Shown here one piece after another: positions 36,087 through 44,839 of a stretch of DNA of 64,000 bases. Within the stretch, counting starts at the first letter, position 1. Each line of letters opens with the position of its first letter. The position numbers were made by a program, and so were the translations under genes. The DNA is taken from the NCBI RefSeq assembly GCF_026626665.1, contig NZ_JAPNKE010000002.1, positions 11,180,001 through 11,244,000 of the forward strand. The letters are read 5' to 3'. Source of the stretch: Nannocystis pusilla (GTDB lineage Bacteria > Myxococcota_A > Polyangia > Nannocystales > Nannocystaceae). Under the pieces are notes generated by a model. The model was not told where the DNA came from, did not search any database, and saw only the letters and a list, made by a program, of their open reading frames with translations.

Positions 36087-36788
36087 TCAGACCGCGGCCT
36101 TGGTGCGCTCGAGCAGGCGCTCCAGGCCGTCGAGCAGCAGGTCGAGGCCGAACGTGAAGTCTTGCAGGCCGTCGTGTTTGCCGTCGATGACGAGGCGGGA
36201 CATCGCGTGCATGTGCGGGTACTGCTCGGGCGGGATGAGGTGCAGGAACTGCTGCGCCGCGCTCGCGTACTCGCCCGGCGCCAGCGGGAAGTTCAGCTGC
36301 TGCAGGGTGAAGCCGTAGATGTGGCTGTCGATCGCGTTCCAGGCGCGGTCGGCCAGCGCGTAGGAGAAGCCGGCGGCGGTGAGGCAGCCGATCGTGGCGT
36401 CGACGTAGCGGCGCATCGCCGGGCCGATGTTGAGGGTCGAGACCACCCGCAGCGGGGCCCAGCGGTGGCGCAGCAGCACTTCGTGGGCCGAGACCGCGCG
36501 CCGGCGGATCGCGGCCTTCCAGTCGCCGCCGACCGCCGGCGCCTCGATCTCGCCGACCACGAGGTCGACCATGCCGTCGAGGACGTCGTCCTTGCCGGCG
36601 ACGTGGTTGTAGAGCGACATCGCCTCGACCCCGAGCGCCTGCGCGAGCCTGCGCATCGACAGCGCCGCCAGACCCTCCGCGTCGGCCAGCTCCACCGCCG
36701 CCCGCAGGACCCGCTCCCGGCTCAGCGGGGCCCGCCGGGCCGGCTTGCCGCGGCGAACGGCCCGCGTCGGCGACTTCTTGCTTGACAT
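36087..36788 (-). CDS. TetR family transcriptional regulator
   Basis: A 233-aa TetR regulator. The HTH is SRERVLRAAVELADAEGLAALSMRRLAQALGVEAMSLYNHVAGKDDVLDGMV, the TetR class with SLYNHVAGKD seen in the TetR(C1) branch. The C-terminal domain (TIGCLTAAGFSYALADRAWNAIDSHIYGF, QFLHLI) is the TetR_C_1 type. I chose ATG 36788 (MSSKKSPTRA): the longer GTG start at 36806 would put coding sequence over the operator at 36789-36802. It is divergent from a quinone oxidoreductase gene with two copies of one palindrome between them, so it most likely represses both itself and the oxidoreductase. The ligand is unknown. Confidence 0.9.
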   Translation of the reverse strand: MSSKKSPTRAVRRGKPARRAPLSRERVLRAAVELADAEGLAALSMRRLAQALGVEAMSLYNHVAGKDDVLDGMVDLVVGEIEAPAVGGDWKAAIRRRAVSAHEVLLRHRWAPLRVVSTLNIGPAMRRYVDATIGCLTAAGFSYALADRAWNAIDSHIYGFTLQQLNFPLAPGEYASAAQQFLHLIPPEQYPHMHAMSRLVIDGKHDGLQDFTFGLDLLLDGLERLLERTKAAV

Positions 36789-36837
36789 ACTTACGCTGTA
36801 AGCCACAATGTCCGAGCGGTCAACTTACAGCGTAAGT
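36789..36837. promoter_or_regulatory. Twin operators in TetR/oxidoreductase divergent promoter
   Basis: ACTTACGCTGTAAG (36789-36802) and its exact reverse complement CTTACAGCGTAAGT (36824-36837) lie 21 nt apart, each built on CTTAC/GTAAG arms around 3 nt. The first abuts the tetR ATG; the second ends 15 nt before the oxidoreductase ATG (36853). A TTGACA at 36782-36787 with CACAAT 16 nt further on may be the oxidoreductase promoter, which the operators would overlap. Confidence 0.7.
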
Positions 36838-36852
36838 ACCGGCGGAGACGAC

Positions 36853-37886
36853 ATGACCACGACCAGCAGCGCGAGCGCCACCATCCCCTCCCAGACGACC
36901 GTCCAGGCCCTTCCTGCGACCATGCGCGCGGTCGTCCAGCCGGCCTACGGCGGGCCGGAGGTGCTGCGCCTCGAGGAGGTGGCGCGCCCGGTCCCGGGCC
37001 CCGGCGAGGTGCTGGTGCGGGTGCACGCGGCGGCGGTGTGCAAGGGCGACGTGCACCTGATGACGGGCAAGCCGTACCTGCTGCGCCTGATGTTCGGGCT
37101 GCGGCGGCCGAAGCACGGCGTGGCCGGGCAGGAGGTGGCCGGCGTGGTCGAGGCTACGGGTCCGGGCGTCACCGCGCTCGCGCCGGGCGACGCGGTGTTC
37201 GGGCAGGTGAAGCAGGGCTTCGCCGAGTACGTGTGCGCGCCGGCGACGGCGCTGGCGGCGATGCCGAGGGACGCGAGCTTCGCCGAGGCGGCCGCGCTGC
37301 CGGTGTCGGGCATGACGGCCCTGCAGGGCCTCCGCGACGTGGGCAAGCTGCAGGCCGGCCAGCACGCGCTGATCGTCGGCGCCTCGGGCGGGGTCGGCAC
37401 GATGGCGGTGCAGATCGCCCGCGCGCTCGGGGCCGAGGTGACCGTGGTGTGCAGCACGCGACATGGCGAAAAGGTCAGGTCGATCGGCGCCGCGCGAGTG
37501 ATCGACTACACCCGCGAGGACTGGACCGCCCGCCCCGAGCAGTACGACGTCGTGCTCGACCTGATCGGCGATCGCCCGCTGGCCGCCTGCCGCTCGCGGC
37601 TCACACCGACGGGCGTGTTCGTGGCGTCGGCCGGCGCGGGCGGCGAGTGGTTCGGGCCGATGTTCCGCCTGGCGGCGTTGTCGCTGCGGAACGCGCTCCC
37701 GGGCCGCGAATGACCTCCCTGATGTCGATGCCGCGGCAGGCCGACCTGCAGTTCCTGGCGTCGCTGGTCGAGGCGGGGAAGTTGAAGCCGGTGATCGAGC
37801 GGGAGTACGCGCTCGCCGAGACGGCGGCGGCGCTGGGGCACGTGGCCGCGGGGCACACCCAGGGCAAGGTCGTGATCGCGGTGTGA
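36853..37886 (+). pseudogene. Zinc-independent quinone oxidoreductase-like MDR protein, one frameshift
   Basis: About 344 aa when joined across a break near 37700. MRAVVQPAYGGPEVLRLEEVARPVPGPGEVLVRVHAAAV is the MDR N-terminus. GQEVAGVVEATGPGVTALAPGDAVFG is the GroES-like domain. ALPVSGMTALQGLRDVGKLQAGQHALIVGASGGVGTMAVQIAR holds the NADP-binding GxSGGVG. The C-terminal LQFLASLVEAGKLKPVIEREYALAETAAALGHVAAGHTQGKVVIAV is canonical. The zinc-ligand Cys of alcohol dehydrogenases are absent, so it belongs with NADPH:quinone reductases. It is divergent from a TetR gene with two operator copies, so it is probably induced by its substrate. ATG 36853 has GGCGGAGA upstream. Confidence 0.85.
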
Positions 37887-37957
37887 TGGCGCCGGTCGAG
37901 GCCGTGGCGCGATCGCGGGCCTCGACCGGGCGCGCGCAATCGACGATGCTGTGCGGC

Positions 37958-38320
37958 ATGGGTCTCGACCTCGCGGCTCGGCGCGCCCGCGCGGGCCGTT
38001 GCACGCAGATCGCTGCGGGCCTGGCCGGGGCGCACCTGCTGCTGTGGCTGTTGCTGTCGCCGTCGCTGCGCGATGCCGGCGTGGCTCTGATGCTCGCGCC
38101 GGCGGTCGCCCAGGCGGCAGCGGGCGTGGTCGCCGTGGTGGCAGGCGCGCGGCTGTGGCGGGCCGATCGCGCGGCGCTGATGCGCGGTCCGGCGCTCGCG
38201 GCGGTGCTCGTCGGGTCGGTGGTGACGATCGCGGCGCCGCTGACCTGGATCGGCGGCGGCGTCAGGGTCTCGCTGCGCGGTCTCGACGCGATCGACATCC
38301 CGTCGTTCACCTCGCCGTGA
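37958..38320 (+). CDS. Small membrane protein, unknown
   Basis: About 120 aa with three hydrophobic segments: QIAAGLAGAHLLLWLLLS, VALMLAPAVAQAAAGVVAVVAG and PALAAVLVGSVVTIAAPLTWIG. This suggests an inner-membrane protein with short loops. No family is recognised. The start is uncertain: ATG 37958 (MGLDLAARR) is preferred, with ATG 37946 also in frame. It follows the oxidoreductase gene by 71 nt on the same strand and could share its transcript. Palindrome B lies 36 nt past its stop. Confidence 0.55.
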   Translation: MGLDLAARRARAGRCTQIAAGLAGAHLLLWLLLSPSLRDAGVALMLAPAVAQAAAGVVAVVAGARLWRADRAALMRGPALAAVLVGSVVTIAAPLTWIGGGVRVSLRGLDAIDIPSFTSP

Positions 38321-38356
38321 GCGCCGAGGCGCGAGCTCGGCGTGGCATGTCGGATC

Positions 38357-38380
38357 GGGCATGTCTTCAAGGACATGCCC
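38357..38380. repeat. Palindrome B, between convergent genes
   Basis: GGGCATGTC-TTCAAG-GACATGCCC has perfect 9-bp arms. It lies in the 79-nt gap between convergent stops at 38320 and 38400, followed on plus by GAAAATTCTT. It is a strong candidate for a bidirectional terminator and belongs to the dispersed TGTC...GACA family; the same arms recur at 57596-57621. Confidence 0.75.
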
Positions 38381-38399
38381 GAAAATTCTTGCGAGGGCC

Positions 38400-39239
38400 T
38401 CAGCGGGCGTCGATGCGCCACCAGCCGGTCGGGCTGTCGAGGTCCTCGCCGAGGTGGCAGCGGACCACGCCGCCGAACCACTGCGTCAGCTCGGCCGGCG
38501 TGCAGCTCTCGAGGTACACGCGCAGCACGTCGGGGTCGTAGAAGCGGAAGTACGTCGCCTCCGGAGTGCCCTCGCGCTGGACCAGCAGGAACTTGCGCAG
38601 GTGCTGGCGGATCTCGAACAGCGAGCGGTCGCTGACCAGCAGCACGCCCCAGCGGTAGCCCCAGCCCTCGCGGATCAGGTCGGCGCACAGGCGCGGGTCG
38701 GCCGACAGCGAGACCACGTGCGGCGCGGCGTCGGCGAGGCGGGCGCCCTCGACGCCGTCGAACAGCGAGCGCCACGGCGCCACCGACTCGCGCACGAGCT
38801 CGGCGATCCGCGGCTCGGTTGCCGTGTCGAGGACGGCGAACAGCGGCCCGGAGACGCGCTGCAGGGCCGTCAGCGCCGCCTCGGCCGCCGCCTCGTCGGC
38901 GGGCTCGCGCGACCACGGGGCCGGCGTGAGCGCCTCGACGTGGAAGAGCAGATCGACGCCGCCGACGCGGATCCACTCGCCGTGGTCGAGCGGGGCCGAG
39001 GTGGTCACCGCCTGTCCCGAGAGCAAGGTCAGGGCCGGGCCGCCGAGGTGGCGCAGGCGGGCCTCGGCGCCGTCCCACTCGACCGCGGCGTGCGCGGGGG
39101 CGACCGCGGGGTCGTCGAGGCAGAGGCCGGCCTGCGGGTCGCGGCCGATCGTGAGGCTCTGGCCCGGCGAGACGATCGCCTTCGTGCCCTGCTGCGGACC
39201 CCAACACAGCTCGATGATGCCGCGCCGGGTCGCGCTCAT
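38400..39239 (-). CDS. FHA - DUF4123 type VI adaptor-like protein
   Basis: A 279-aa cytoplasmic protein. Residues 10-80 are FHA-like (VSPGQSLTIGRDPQAGLCLDDPAVAPAHAAVEWDG, with the GR and SxxH-like positions replaced by PAHA), normally a phosphothreonine-binding fold. Residues 125-245 match DUF4123: LFAVLDTATEPRIAELVRESVAPWRSLFDGVEG, PHVVSLSADPRLCADLIREGWGYRWGVLLVS, HLRKFLLVQREGTPEATYFRFYDPDVLRVYLESCTPAELTQWFGG. DUF4123 proteins load effectors onto VgrG in type VI systems. ATG 39239 overlaps the stop of the upstream gene (ATGA), so it is translationally coupled. It is the last gene of the minus-strand island. Confidence 0.85.
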   Translation of the reverse strand: MSATRRGIIELCWGPQQGTKAIVSPGQSLTIGRDPQAGLCLDDPAVAPAHAAVEWDGAEARLRHLGGPALTLLSGQAVTTSAPLDHGEWIRVGGVDLLFHVEALTPAPWSREPADEAAAEAALTALQRVSGPLFAVLDTATEPRIAELVRESVAPWRSLFDGVEGARLADAAPHVVSLSADPRLCADLIREGWGYRWGVLLVSDRSLFEIRQHLRKFLLVQREGTPEATYFRFYDPDVLRVYLESCTPAELTQWFGGVVRCHLGEDLDSPTGWWRIDAR

Positions 39240-40292
39240 GCTGTCCCTTCGGGCAGGTTCCACAGGACGATCTGGGCCGTGCCGCGCTCGAACGCGAGGA
39301 AGCGCCGCGGGCCCGACCACCGCGCCCTGCAGGCCGCGCGACGGCCCGAGGTCGAGCAAGAGGTACGGGCCCGTGGCCAGCAGCATCCAGGTGACGCCGC
39401 CGGTGGCGACGCGGACGTCGAGGGCGTCGCCGACGGGGGCGAACGCGCCGAAGCCGAGGTCGCCGACGGCGTGGAGCTTGGCGAAGCGGCGCACCTCCGG
39501 GGCTCCGCCGCGGCCCCATGTGACGCGGTGGAGCGTGAAGTCGCGGACGCCCATCACGTCGGCGGTGCAGGCCGCCAGCACCGCGAGCGGCTGCGACGGG
39601 TGGATCCGCAGCGCGTGGATTTCGGAGGCGCCGGCCTCGGCGAGGGCCTCCTTCGCGGCGCGGGTCAGCGGGTGATCGGCGAGCGGCTGCATCGCGGCGT
39701 CGAACACCCTGAGGCCGCCGTCCTGGGCGATCGCCACCACGTCGGCGCCGGCCGCCCAGCCCTGGCCGGCTTCGCGGGCCTTCGGCAGCGGGGCGGCGCC
39801 GAGGCGGCGCCCGGCGGCGAGGTCGAACACGTCGATGCGGCCGAGCACCAGGCCGCCGTCGTCGTAGCGGCTGGTGTCCTCGACCTGCACCGCCAGACGG
39901 GTCTCCTGTCCCGAGAGCCACATGCCGGCGAGCAGCGCGTCGTCGTCGCGGCCCATGCGGAGCTGGCGGGTGACCTTCTGGTCGAGGTCGTAGCGGACCA
40001 TGCGCCGACTCTGCAAATACGTGCAGACGCGGCCGGGGGTGGCAGGGTGGACCCCCGTGAGCTCGCCGCTGGCGATCGCCGGGACCACGTCGAGGTGGTG
40101 CTCGCGGATCGCCGCGCCGTGCTCGTCGACTTGCAGCGAGCACAGCGCGTTCTCGTAGGAGATGACCGCGGCCGCGGCGGGCGAGGCGACCGGCACCACG
40201 CAGGCGACCAGGGCGTCGTCGAGCGGGTAGTCGTGGAAGGCGACCGCGAGCAGCTCGCGGCGCTCGACGTCGGGGCCGGGCTGGACGATCAC
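39236..40292 (-). pseudogene. Unknown beta-propeller-like protein in type VI island, one frameshift
   Basis: About 351 aa when joined across a break near 39305, after which the frame ends FLAFERGTAQIVLWNLPEGTA. The body has recurring strand patterns (CTYLQSRRMVRYDLDQKVTRQLRMG, GRIDVFDLAAGRRLGAAPLP, ADVVAIAQDGGLRVFDAAMQPL) suggesting a WD/propeller fold. There is no signal peptide. It starts at GTG 40292, overlapping the stop of the PAAR-amidohydrolase gene, and its own stop overlaps the FHA-DUF4123 start. The overlaps show tight co-expression with type VI cargo genes. An immunity or chaperone role is possible; the sequence does not decide. Confidence 0.65.
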
Positions 40293-42433
40293 AGCCAGCC
40301 CTCCGGGCCGGTGAAGCGCAGCGGGCCCTGCTTGACCGCGCTCTGCATGCGCGACATGCGGGCCTTGTCGCACGCGGCCGCGAGCACCTGGTGGCGGCGC
40401 TCGAGGTCGGACAGCATCTTGGCCTTGTCACCGCCGTCGAGCTTGCCGATCGCGGCGGTGAGGTTGTCCTTGAGCTTGTCGACGATCTTGTCGAGCCGGT
40501 AGAACTTGATCGGGTTGATGAGCGCGAACTGGTGGAAGAGGAAGTGCGCCGACCACTGGCCCTCGAGCGCGGTCGAGACCTCCTCGAGCGCCTTGATGGT
40601 CTCTTCGTACCACTTGCGGTAGCCGTGCTTGTCCATCAAGATCATGTACCAGTCGGTGCCGAACATCAGCTTGTCGACCATGTACGGGTAATCGCGCAGG
40701 ACGTCGACCAATTGCTGCCAGTAGGGCTGCTCGTCGCCGGCCCACGACTTGTACTTGTTGAAGATCGGCAGGTAGGACAGGTCGGTGTAGAAGTTGGGGT
40801 ATTCGCCGCACAGCTCGACGATGCTGCGGATCCAGCTCTTGGCGTAGATGGTGTCCTTGGCGTCGACCGAGGGCATGGCCTTGCCGGCGAACGGCGACTC
40901 GGGCCACAGCTCGTGGATGTTCTTGTAATAGCGCGAGCCGCTCCGGCCGATCGCCCACTTCTGGAACTCGCGCAGCTCGGCGCGCGTCAGCGTCGGCTTC
41001 TTGAAGTCGGCGACCGAGTCGCGCCACAGCTTGTCGTCGGAGGCCCAGTGGGCCAGGCACAGCCGCAGCGACGGGTTGTCCTGCAGCACCAGGCGCCACG
41101 CCTCCGGATGCACGAAGTGGTCCTGGAAGTACTGCATGCGCTCGCGGTCGTCGAGCGAGCCGTCGATCGGGTGCTTGTACTGTTCGCGCACCTCCTCGCT
41201 GGCGAGGTCGATGTAGAGCTTGCGGTGGTGGGTGTACCAGCCCTCCGGGGTGCAGTGGGTCTGGAGCGGCAGGTCCTCGCTCGCCAGCCGGCTGAAGAAG
41301 GCGCGGGTGACCTCGCCGGTCGCCTTGCCGCGCTCGGTCGACTCCTTCGGCATGTAGCCCTGCGAGGTGTACATCTTGAGGCCGACGTAGAGGCCGCCGT
41401 TCTCGACCAGGTTCTTGAACGGGGCGTCGGGCTGCTCGAGCTTGATGTAGCGGCGCGGCTCGTAGTGGTAGAGCGGGAGCAGGCGCAGGGGGTTCTGCGC
41501 GGCCACCATCTCGGTGCGGCGCCGCTGCTGGCGCCACGTCTCGAAGCAGTTGGAGCGCTGGTCCTTGAGGTAGCGGTCGAACTGGCGCGAGCTGTCGATC
41601 GGGCCCTCCTGCGCCTGCAGCTCGGTCTCCTCGTGGTCCATCGGCAGGTCCTCGTTGCTGTCGAGGTAGACCCGCCGGCAGTCCTCGTAGCGCTGGGTGC
41701 CGTCCTTGCGGTTGGCGTACCAGCGCCGGCCCTCTTCGTCCTCCTGATAGATGTGGAGGCCCTCGTAGGCGTCGAGGTGGCAGAAGTCCATGTCCATCGT
41801 CAGGACGATCGAGACGCCGACGAAGTAGCCGCCGGCGCCGCCGGCGAGGAAGTCGATGCCGTTGTTCTCGCTGATGAGGCGCTCGCCGACGACGTGGGTC
41901 GGCTCCGGCGCGACCTCCCCCATGTCGCCGACCATGAGCGAGCTGAGGAGCGGGACGCCGGCCATGAAGTTGACGGTGCCGCGATCGATGCGCAGGCCCA
42001 TGGCCTTGTCGCGCAGCGGCGGCAGCGGGGCACAGTTGCCGCTCTGGATGTGCATGTGCGCGTCGATGATGACCGGCGGGAAGCCCTCGAGCTCCGGCGG
42101 CCGCTGCTCGTACGGGCACTTCTCGCAGAACGGCTTGTCGGTCTTGAGCGCCTCGGTCTGCGCGGTCGAGCCGATGAGCACCGTCGGGCAGCCCTGGGCG
42201 ACCGCGCCGCCGTGGGCGGTGCTGTCGCCGATGCGCGCGGCCGGCATGTTGCCGAAGATGACCGTGTTCTCGCCCTGGGCGATGAGGTCGGGGCCGCACG
42301 GGCAGATGAGGCCGTCGCCCAACCTAGCCGCGGGGACGTTGCCGACGATGATCGTCGCGTCGCCGACGCAGATCGGCCCGCCGCCGTGCACGGGGCAGGT
42401 GTGACCGTCCGTGATGCGTGCGCTGGGCGGCAT
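40289..42433 (-). CDS. PAAR-tip protein fused to amidohydrolase domain
   Basis: A 714-aa protein. Residues 1-95 form a DUF4150/PAAR-like tip (SARITDGHTCPVHGGGPICVGDATIIVGNVPAARLGD, repeated as TVIFGNMPAARIGDSTAHGG), the piercing cone that caps VgrG. A CxxC pair (C103, C106) precedes a metal-dependent amidohydrolase_2 domain with DAHMH (H126, H128), QTH (H393), AHW (H462) and FGTDW (D594), the full metal ligand set. This makes it a PAAR-borne candidate enzymatic effector; the substrate is unknown. ATG 42433 is 3 nt after the vgrG stop. No immunity gene is obvious; the downstream propeller-like gene is the nearest candidate. Confidence 0.85.
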   Translation of the reverse strand: MPPSARITDGHTCPVHGGGPICVGDATIIVGNVPAARLGDGLICPCGPDLIAQGENTVIFGNMPAARIGDSTAHGGAVAQGCPTVLIGSTAQTEALKTDKPFCEKCPYEQRPPELEGFPPVIIDAHMHIQSGNCAPLPPLRDKAMGLRIDRGTVNFMAGVPLLSSLMVGDMGEVAPEPTHVVGERLISENNGIDFLAGGAGGYFVGVSIVLTMDMDFCHLDAYEGLHIYQEDEEGRRWYANRKDGTQRYEDCRRVYLDSNEDLPMDHEETELQAQEGPIDSSRQFDRYLKDQRSNCFETWRQQRRRTEMVAAQNPLRLLPLYHYEPRRYIKLEQPDAPFKNLVENGGLYVGLKMYTSQGYMPKESTERGKATGEVTRAFFSRLASEDLPLQTHCTPEGWYTHHRKLYIDLASEEVREQYKHPIDGSLDDRERMQYFQDHFVHPEAWRLVLQDNPSLRLCLAHWASDDKLWRDSVADFKKPTLTRAELREFQKWAIGRSGSRYYKNIHELWPESPFAGKAMPSVDAKDTIYAKSWIRSIVELCGEYPNFYTDLSYLPIFNKYKSWAGDEQPYWQQLVDVLRDYPYMVDKLMFGTDWYMILMDKHGYRKWYEETIKALEEVSTALEGQWSAHFLFHQFALINPIKFYRLDKIVDKLKDNLTAAIGKLDGGDKAKMLSDLERRHQVLAAACDKARMSRMQSAVKQGPLRFTGPEGWL

Positions 42434-42436
42434 GGC

Positions 42437-44593
42437 TCAGGTCTCCGCTCCGCGGTCGGCCGGGCGCGGCGACACGGGCTCGGCCGGCTTGGCGTCCTCG
42501 GGGGCGATCGGGGCGCAGCCGCTGCCCGCCAGCGCCGCGCCGCCGCTGTTGACCTTGACCAGGCGACCCTGGATCACCACGCCCGAGGCGTCGATGGTGA
42601 TGAAGCCGCCGGGGCCCTTGACGGTGATGCCGGTGCCGGCCTCGATGACGATCGTCGGCGCCTTGACGTGGACCTCGGCGCCCGACTCGAGCGCGGTCTT
42701 GCTGCCGACCTTGACGTGCGCCTCGTCGCCGACGGTCAGCGAGGTGGTCTTGTCGACCTTGGCCATCGCCGAGCCCTCGACGTGGTCGTGGCGGTCGACG
42801 CGGACGAGAGTGTACTGGTGCTTGTCGATGATGACGTGCTGGTTGCCGTCGCCGTCGATGCCGCCGATGTGCATGTAGGCGTCGCCGCCGACGTGCTCGT
42901 GGCGGTGGCGGTCGACGCGGACGTGGCGGTCGCGCATCACCAGCTCGTTGAAGTCGCCGACCTTCTCGCCGTTGACGGCGTCGCCGACCCGCAGGTGACG
43001 GTCGTGCAGGACGTTCTCCATCCGGTCGTGCTTGACGTGGATGTCGAGGTCGCGCTCGGCGTGCATGAAGATCTGCTCCGAGCCCTTGCGGTCCTCGTAG
43101 CGGAACTCGTTGTAGCCGCCGCCGCCGAGCGAGCTCTCCGACTTGATCGTGCTCTTGGTCTTCTCGGCCGGCAGCGGGTAGGGGACGGGGTTGTTGCCGT
43201 GGTAGACGCGGCCGGTGATGATCGGCTTGTCGGGGTCGCCCTCGAGGAAGTCGACCAACACCTCGTGGCCGATCCGCGGGATGAACATGGCGCCCCAGCC
43301 GGCGCCGGCCCACAGCTGGCTGACGCGGATCCAGCAGCTGCTGTGATCGTCGAAGCGACCCTGGCGGTCCCAGTGGAACTGGACTATGACGCGGCCCTGG
43401 TCGTCGACGTGCACTTCTTCGCCGGGCGGGCCGACGACCACCGCCGACTGCAGGCCGCGCACGAACGGCCGCGGGGTGCTCCGCGGCGGGCGGTAGATCA
43501 CGGCCTTCTCGATGCAGGTGAACCGCGCCTCGTAGACGAAGGCGTTGCCGCTGCTCGCGTCCTGGTCGAGCACCTGCGGCTGCTCGCCGCGGTGGCTGAC
43601 CGTCAGCAGGGTGTAGTCGCCGTTGAGCTCGCTGCGCCGGTGGTTCGTCAGGGTGAACGAGAAGCCGGGCACGAGGCGCATGCAGTCGCCCTTGCCGGCG
43701 CCGCTGCGGCGGGTCGCCTGCAGCATCTCGAGCCGGTTCTTGGCGATGCCCGGCCCCTTGTCGGGGTCGTTGCCGGTCGGGAAGCGGTACTCGCCGGGGT
43801 AGTCGTAGACCTCGAGGTCGGTGTCCTGCTTGGCCTCGGCGCGCACCTCCATGCCCTGCTCGGGGGTCGGGAAGTAGAAGTCGCGCAGGCTGGCCTTGCC
43901 GGAGCGGATGACCTGGCCGAAGCGGAACTCGTGGATGTGCTCGCGGTCCTCGACGTGCCCGTCGGCGCTGTTCCACCACACCTGCGGGTCGCCGGCGATC
44001 GGCCGGTGCGTGCCCTTATGGTCGGACATCACGAGCACGTGCTTGTCCTCGTCGTGCTCGAAGTAATAGAAGAGGCCGTCCTCCTCGAGCAGCCGGCTGA
44101 TGAAGTCCCAGTCGCTCTCGCGGTACTGCACGCAGTAGTTCCTCGGGGCGTACGAGCCGACGACGTCGAAGCGGTAGGCGTTCGGCTTGAAGCCGGCCAC
44201 CTCGAGCACCGCGCGGATGATGTCGGGCGTGCGCTGCTCCTGGAAGATCCGGCAGTCCTGGCGCAGCGTCAGCCGCCACACCCGCGGCACCACGGTGACG
44301 GCGAACAGCGCGAACTCGCGGCTCTCGCCGACGTACTCCGCGTGGGCGACGATGCCGTGGACGAACCGCGGCTCGTCGACGCCGGCGATCTCCAGCACGC
44401 CGGTCTTGCCGACCAGCTGGTCGACCTCGAGCATGTGCGGGCACGCGAGCTCGAGCCGGAACTCGTACAGCGCGCTGACGCCTTCCTGGCCGGTGAACCG
44501 CAGCACGCGGGTCTCGGCGTCGGCGCCGTCGATGGTGAAGGTGTAGACCGGACGATTGCCGATCAACGCGAGAATAGTTGCGAGCGCTGCCAT
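42437..44593 (-). CDS. vgrG: Type VI secretion tip protein VgrG
   Basis: A 718-aa VgrG (TssI). The gp27-like N-terminal part includes LRFTGQEGVSALYEFRLELAC, CVQYRESDWDFISRLLEEDGLFYYFEH and YDYPGEYRFP. The gp5 OB-fold includes AVVVGPPGEEVHVDDQGRVIVQFHWDRQGRFDDHSSCWIRVSQLWAGAGWGAMFIPRIGHEVLVDFLEGDPDKPIITGRVYHGNNPVPY, the VgrG hallmark. A C-terminal beta-helix follows, rich in HVKHDR and HVRVDRH repeats. It forms the trimeric spike of the type VI needle and carries the PAAR tip encoded next. No structural tss genes lie in the window, so this is an orphan vgrG island that depends on an apparatus encoded elsewhere. Confidence 0.95.
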   Translation of the reverse strand: MAALATILALIGNRPVYTFTIDGADAETRVLRFTGQEGVSALYEFRLELACPHMLEVDQLVGKTGVLEIAGVDEPRFVHGIVAHAEYVGESREFALFAVTVVPRVWRLTLRQDCRIFQEQRTPDIIRAVLEVAGFKPNAYRFDVVGSYAPRNYCVQYRESDWDFISRLLEEDGLFYYFEHDEDKHVLVMSDHKGTHRPIAGDPQVWWNSADGHVEDREHIHEFRFGQVIRSGKASLRDFYFPTPEQGMEVRAEAKQDTDLEVYDYPGEYRFPTGNDPDKGPGIAKNRLEMLQATRRSGAGKGDCMRLVPGFSFTLTNHRRSELNGDYTLLTVSHRGEQPQVLDQDASSGNAFVYEARFTCIEKAVIYRPPRSTPRPFVRGLQSAVVVGPPGEEVHVDDQGRVIVQFHWDRQGRFDDHSSCWIRVSQLWAGAGWGAMFIPRIGHEVLVDFLEGDPDKPIITGRVYHGNNPVPYPLPAEKTKSTIKSESSLGGGGYNEFRYEDRKGSEQIFMHAERDLDIHVKHDRMENVLHDRHLRVGDAVNGEKVGDFNELVMRDRHVRVDRHRHEHVGGDAYMHIGGIDGDGNQHVIIDKHQYTLVRVDRHDHVEGSAMAKVDKTTSLTVGDEAHVKVGSKTALESGAEVHVKAPTIVIEAGTGITVKGPGGFITIDASGVVIQGRLVKVNSGGAALAGSGCAPIAPEDAKPAEPVSPRPADRGAET

Positions 44594-44839
44594 CCGACCC
44601 TCCCGACCACCGCGGACTCAATTTCGCCGAAAGCGGCCGCGACGGTAGCCGAGGTCCGCCCGCGGGAGCAAGGCGGGAGATGTCGTAGAACGCCGTTTTC
44701 GCGCGCGAGAATGGCCCTCGGCGCGATCTCGGCGCCAGGGTGCGCCTGGGCCTCGCGTGGCGGCGGCGGTCGTGGGAGGCGCGGTCACCTGTCGCCCGCG
44801 ACATGACCCTCGGGTCATTCGTCCGCTGGAGCTCGGACA

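Noticed and set aside
39241..39256. CTGTCCCTTCGGGCAG near the FHA gene start as a family member
   Set aside because: It has one mismatch and is explained by coding sequence at the gene overlap; left out of the firm list.
36820..40431. 1203-codon minus-strand frame
   Set aside because: Covers several real genes on both strands; sequence is Arg/Pro/Ala shadow.
38400..44593. Complete type VI secretion operon
   Set aside because: Only spike, tip, adaptor and cargo-like genes are present; no sheath, tube, baseplate, membrane complex or ClpV genes in the window.
40391..44806. 1471-codon plus-strand open frame opposite vgrG and the PAAR-amidohydrolase gene
   Set aside because: It is antisense to two genes with clear motifs; composition is Val/Asp/Ala/Arg-biased as expected for a complementary frame in very GC-rich DNA.
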